Shown piece by piece: positions 60,846 through 64,000 of a stretch of 64,000 nucleotides of DNA (positions are counted from its first letter, which is position 1; every line of letters starts with the position of its first letter). Both the position numbers and the translations under genes were made by a program. The notes under the pieces are model-generated. The model searched no databases. It worked only from the letters and a program-made list of their open reading frames with translations, and was not told the origin of the DNA. The DNA is taken from contig JANQFV010000041.1 in assembly GCA_028277645.1 (NCBI GenBank), positions 62,001 to 126,000 of the forward strand. Reading direction: 5' to 3'. The stretch is from Phycisphaerae bacterium (GTDB taxonomy: Bacteria > Planctomycetota > Phycisphaerae > UBA1845 > Fen-1342).

Positions 60846-61625
60846 ATGCCCGCCCGCGCGAACGCCAACCGGCCTGCACCCCAAACGATCACGGACACCG
60901 ATGACGCAACGGAGTATGTCGTTGCGCTCGCGGGCAATCCGAACACCGGCAAGAGCACAGTATTCAACCACCTGACGGGGCTGCGGCAGCACACTGGCAA
61001 TTGGCCGGGAAAGACGGTGACGCGCGCCGAGGGCACGTTCACGCACGCCGGCTGTCGTTTCCGACTGATCGATCTGCCCGGAACCTATTCGCTGCTGGCC
61101 GACAGCGCGGACGAGCAGATTGCCCGCGACTATCTGTTGTTCGACCAGCCGGACTGTACGGTCGTGGTGTGTGATGCGACGTTGCTCGAGCGCAACCTGC
61201 ATCTGGTGCTCCAGGTTCTTCAGATCACGCCGCGCGTCGTTGTCTGCGCCAACCTCATCGACGAAGCGGACCGCAAGCAGATCGCGCTAGAAGCGCACGC
61301 GATCGAGGGCGAGTTAGGCGTTCCGGTCGTGCCGACAGCGGCCCGCTCGGGCACTGGACTGGATCGGTTGGTCGAACGCATCCACGCGGTCGCGACGAAT
61401 GCCGTATCTCTCACGCCGGCCGCGGTCGTGTTTGATGCGGAAATCGAGGAGGCAGTCGCAGAACTGACAGCGCAACTGAACCAGACCTTCCCCGCCCTGC
61501 CCGCCGCGCGCTGGATCGCACTCCGTCTGCTCGACGGCGACGCGCACGTGGAACGAGCGTTGCGGGATGGAAGGCTGGTGGGCAAGACGGACGCCGCGCA
61601 CTCCGTCGGCGAAACACAATCGTGA
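60846..61625 (+). CDS. feoB: FeoB GTPase-domain protein (split FeoB, N-terminal part)
   Basis: The protein has 259 residues from ATG 60846. The G-domain motifs are complete: G1 GNPNTGKST, G3 DLPGTYS, G4 NLID and a G5-like TAARSGTG. A helical GDI-like segment follows (about 185-245). It ends before any membrane helix. The next gene, overlapping by four bases (GTGA), supplies the membrane part, so the usual single FeoB protein is made as two polypeptides here. It would hydrolyse GTP to gate Fe2+ uptake. Confidence 0.9.
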   Translation: MPARANANRPAPQTITDTDDATEYVVALAGNPNTGKSTVFNHLTGLRQHTGNWPGKTVTRAEGTFTHAGCRFRLIDLPGTYSLLADSADEQIARDYLLFDQPDCTVVVCDATLLERNLHLVLQVLQITPRVVVCANLIDEADRKQIALEAHAIEGELGVPVVPTAARSGTGLDRLVERIHAVATNAVSLTPAAVVFDAEIEEAVAELTAQLNQTFPALPAARWIALRLLDGDAHVERALRDGRLVGKTDAAHSVGETQS

Positions 61626-63010
61626 AGACGACACGTCGGCAAAACACAGAAGAGGTTCTCTCGGGTGCGGCGCAGTGGCGCGACCGGCTGGGCGGTGGCA
61701 TCCACGAACGCATCGCGTCGACCATGTATTCCCGCGCGGCGCAGATCGCTGCCGCCGGCGTTCGCATCACCGGTCAGCGGCGCGTTGATTGGGATTTGCT
61801 GGCCGATCGAGTTTTGACCAGTCGCTGGCTGGGGTTTCCGATCATGCTCGCCCTGTTGGCGGGTGTGCTGTGGATGACGATCGCCGGCGCCAACGCGCCC
61901 AGCGGCTGGCTGTACACCGGACTGTTCTGGATTCACGATCAGCTAGCCGCAGGCTTGAATGCGATCGGCTCGCCGTGGTGGCTGACGGGTTTCCTCGTAC
62001 ACGGTGTCTTTCGTGGTTTGGCGTGGGTCGTGTCGGTGATGCTGCCGCCGATGGCGATCTTCTTTCCGCTCTTCACGCTGCTCGAAGACGTCGGCTATTT
62101 GCCACGCGTCGCGTTCAATCTCGACCGCCTCTTCCGCTGGGCCGGCGCGCACGGCAAGCAGGCGCTGACGATGTCGATGGGCCTGGGCTGCAACGCCGCC
62201 GGCGTGATCGCCTGCCGCGTGATCGAAAGCCCGCGCGAAAGGCTGCTCGCGATCGTCACGAACAACTTCACGCTCTGCAACGGTCGCTGGCCCACGATCA
62301 TCCTGCTCGCCACGATCTTCGTTGCCCCGCTGGCGCCCGCGGGCTGGGAGATCACGACGGCGACGGCAACCGTCGTCGGCGTGTGCTGCGTCGGCATCGT
62401 GGTCACGTTCATGGTCTGCCGCCTGCTCTCTCGCACAATCCTGCGCGGCGAAGCGAGCCACTTCTATCTCGAACTACCGCCTTATCGACGTCCGGCCATT
62501 CTGCGCGTGATCTATCGCTCGCTGATCGATCGAACGATTTTCGTCCTCGCGCGGGCGTGTGTCGTCGCCGCCCCGGCCGGTGGAATTATCTGGCTGCTGG
62601 GCAACATCGAGCTTGGCGGCGCTTCACTCATGACGCACTGCGCCAACGCGCTCAGTCCCGTCGGCTGGGCACTCGGGCTCGACGGCCTCATCCTGCTGGC
62701 GTTTATCATCGCCCTACCCGCCAACGAGATCGTCGTACCCACCATCATCATGGGCTACATGGCCGCCGACCGCATGACCGAGCTCGATGATCCGACCGCG
62801 CTCTTTGCATCCGCAGGCTGGACGCTTCGCACGGCGGTCTGTCTGATGCTCTTCTCGCTGCTGCACTTCCCCTGTGCAACGACGACGTGGACGATCTATC
62901 GCGAGACAAACAGTGCAAAGTGGACCCTGTTTGCCAACCTCATGCCGACGGCGCTCGCGATCATCGTATGTCTGATCACGGCGACGACGTGGCGTCTGTT
63001 GACCAGTTAG
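61622..63010 (+). CDS. feoB: FeoB membrane-domain protein (split FeoB, C-terminal part)
   Basis: The protein has 462 residues from GTG 61622. After a cytoplasmic leader of about 60 residues it has roughly ten membrane helices with the two FeoB gate regions. Motifs include FPLFTLLEDVGYLPRVAFNLDRLF, MGLGCNAAGVIACRVIESPRERLLAI and NNFTLCNGRWPTIIL (gate, with the conserved cysteine). The C-terminal ALPANEIVVPTIIMGY is also present. It forms the Fe2+ pore and needs the GTPase encoded upstream. No frameshift explains the split, because both reading frames carry clean starts and stops. Confidence 0.9.
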   Translation: MKTTRRQNTEEVLSGAAQWRDRLGGGIHERIASTMYSRAAQIAAAGVRITGQRRVDWDLLADRVLTSRWLGFPIMLALLAGVLWMTIAGANAPSGWLYTGLFWIHDQLAAGLNAIGSPWWLTGFLVHGVFRGLAWVVSVMLPPMAIFFPLFTLLEDVGYLPRVAFNLDRLFRWAGAHGKQALTMSMGLGCNAAGVIACRVIESPRERLLAIVTNNFTLCNGRWPTIILLATIFVAPLAPAGWEITTATATVVGVCCVGIVVTFMVCRLLSRTILRGEASHFYLELPPYRRPAILRVIYRSLIDRTIFVLARACVVAAPAGGIIWLLGNIELGGASLMTHCANALSPVGWALGLDGLILLAFIIALPANEIVVPTIIMGYMAADRMTELDDPTALFASAGWTLRTAVCLMLFSLLHFPCATTTWTIYRETNSAKWTLFANLMPTALAIIVCLITATTWRLLTS

Positions 63011-63110
63011 CGCTAGCGGCGTCACCAAGTCACGGGTATACTCCACCCACTTAGCGAGCCGATTTCAGGGCTGTTCGGGCCCGTCCTCTACATTAGCAGA
63101 GAGCCGTCCC

Positions 63111-64000
63111 GTGAATTCCGGACTACCACTCTATCGTCGTAATCCCGTGCTGCGCGTACTCGGCAGTATCTGGCTGGGCATCGTGCTGCTGGCCGGCGTG
63201 CTGGTGTACAGCTCGATCTTCTCCGCGGTCGCACCCGCCCGCTGGGCGCTCGAGATGACCGAGATGCAGGCCTTTCAGCACTGGCTGTTCGTGGGCCTCA
63301 GTGCCGCATTCGCCGCCTCTCTGCTGGTGATCGTCTTCTTCCGCAGCCGCTGGACGCTCACCAACGCCGGCTCGTTGCTTACGCACATCGGGTTGATTCT
63401 GCTCATCGGCGGTGCCCTCACGTACTTCGGCAGCAAGATCGAAGGCGACGTGCTGCTCGAATCGCCACGCATCGATGTCCGTCTCACCGCCGGCGACCGC
63501 AGTACGCCGTTGGCGCGCATCCCGGCGACGACGGACACTGCCTGGGGCCGCATGTTGCCCCACCGCAATGAGCCGCTGTTCCTGACCGTGCTCGAGACGC
63601 GCCCCGCGAACGACGTTGCCGTGGGCGAGGCGGATATAGAGGTCCGACTCGGCTCCGGCGCAGCGCGTACCGTCACGCTCCGCAATGATGACGACGCGTG
63701 GCAACCGGTTGAGGAGAACACGTGGATTCGTCTCACCGGCGGCGCGGCCCAGACGAAGTTCTACGACGACGAACGCCCGGCGCTTTACGTGCGGAACCTG
63801 TCGAAAGGCACCCAGTCAATACGTCCGATCGACACACTCCCCATCTATCGTGAGCGATACGTGCCTGATGGCGAGCCGCTACGGGACACGCGCGGTGTAG
63901 CCATCCTGCCCACGCGCGCCAGACCTGAATGGCGGCTGCTCGGGATGGCGATCCCGACGGGCTGGTTCGAGCGCTGGCGCATGCCCATCAACGTCGACAT
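63111..64000 (+). CDS. ResB-like cytochrome c biogenesis protein, N-terminal part
   Basis: The gene runs off the right edge. 296 codons are visible from GTG 63111 (weak GAGAG nine bases upstream). Two hydrophobic helices (LRVLGSIWLGIVLLAGVLVYSS and LFVGLSAAFAASLLVIVFF) precede SRWTLTNAGSLLTHIGLILLIGGALTYFG, a helix pair typical of ResB/Ccs1 in planctomycetes. A large soluble domain of about 190 residues follows. System II ResB/CcsA delivers and ligates haem to apocytochromes c outside the membrane. The multihaem proteins of the neighbouring operon would need this. Confidence 0.72.
   Translation, partial: MNSGLPLYRRNPVLRVLGSIWLGIVLLAGVLVYSSIFSAVAPARWALEMTEMQAFQHWLFVGLSAAFAASLLVIVFFRSRWTLTNAGSLLTHIGLILLIGGALTYFGSKIEGDVLLESPRIDVRLTAGDRSTPLARIPATTDTAWGRMLPHRNEPLFLTVLETRPANDVAVGEADIEVRLGSGAARTVTLRNDDDAWQPVEENTWIRLTGGAAQTKFYDDERPALYVRNLSKGTQSIRPIDTLPIYRERYVPDGEPLRDTRGVAILPTRARPEWRLLGMAIPTGWFERWRMPINVD

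Overview
The window is GC-rich chromosomal DNA that most likely comes from an uncultured member of the Planctomycetota, Phycisphaerae-like. This is inferred from four things: nine secreted proteins carrying the tandem EF-hand (dockerin-like) tail built around GDxNCDGxxxFxDINPFV; an ECF sigma factor near a membrane-anchored Ser/Thr kinase; paired PQQ-like propellers beginning ADDWPQ(W/F)RG; and many small secreted or lipoprotein genes. No phage, IS transposase, CRISPR array or plasmid gene was seen.

Layout. 1-5.4 kb: the end of an MscS-type channel, two lipoproteins and two PQQ-like propellers. 5.4-11.4 kb: a tight five-gene operon (6-bladed propeller, Tat ferredoxin, NapH/NosR-like polyferredoxin, membrane-anchored HndA/HndB/HndC-like fusion, HoxU-like ferredoxin) that looks like a membrane NAD(P)H/ferredoxin electron-transfer module with no hydrogenase catalytic domain. 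11.4-18.9 kb: OPT transporter, tRNA-Arg(CCT), a secreted LamG/TIM-barrel glycosidase and a 1106-residue repeat protein. 19.2-32.8 kb: a beta-glucan utilisation locus with a LacI regulator divergent from an aldo/keto reductase, two GH17-like enzymes, a sugar ABC importer (binding protein and two permeases, no ATPase), a large clan GH-Q phosphorylase, a 4-TM protein and a GH1 beta-glucosidase. 32.9-36.7 kb: PAP2 phosphatase, secreted esterase, OprB-type porin and a 53-residue lipoprotein. 36.7-41.2 kb: two secreted dockerin-tailed proteins. 41.3-45.5 kb: a MacA/MacB-like export operon and a YIP1-family protein. 45.8-50.2 kb: ECF sigma factor, RCC1-like secreted protein, and a Ser/Thr kinase gene with an in-frame repeat insertion and an in-frame amber codon. 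50.6-60.3 kb (minus strand): secreted dockerin-tailed proteins, then an uptake-type [NiFe] hydrogenase operon read as Omp28/TSP3/multihaem cytochrome, small subunit, large subunit, maturation protease, monohaem dockerin protein. 60.6-64 kb: feoA, a FeoB split into GTPase and membrane genes, and the start of a ResB-like cytochrome c biogenesis gene.

How it fits together. The hydrogenase, multihaem cytochromes, iron import (Feo) and ResB-type haem ligation form a coherent H2-oxidation and cytochrome block at the right end. The left-end diaphorase-like operon is a second, separate redox module. The centre is polysaccharide metabolism: secreted glycosidases, ABC uptake and phosphorolysis of beta-glucan oligomers. 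The most notable points are the membrane-anchored HndABC-like fusion operon, the Omp28-TSP3-EF-hand-multihaem fusion leading the hydrogenase operon, a shared 16-bp operator-like palindrome at the feoA and OprB-porin promoters, and the repeat-derived insertion plus amber codon in the kinase gene.
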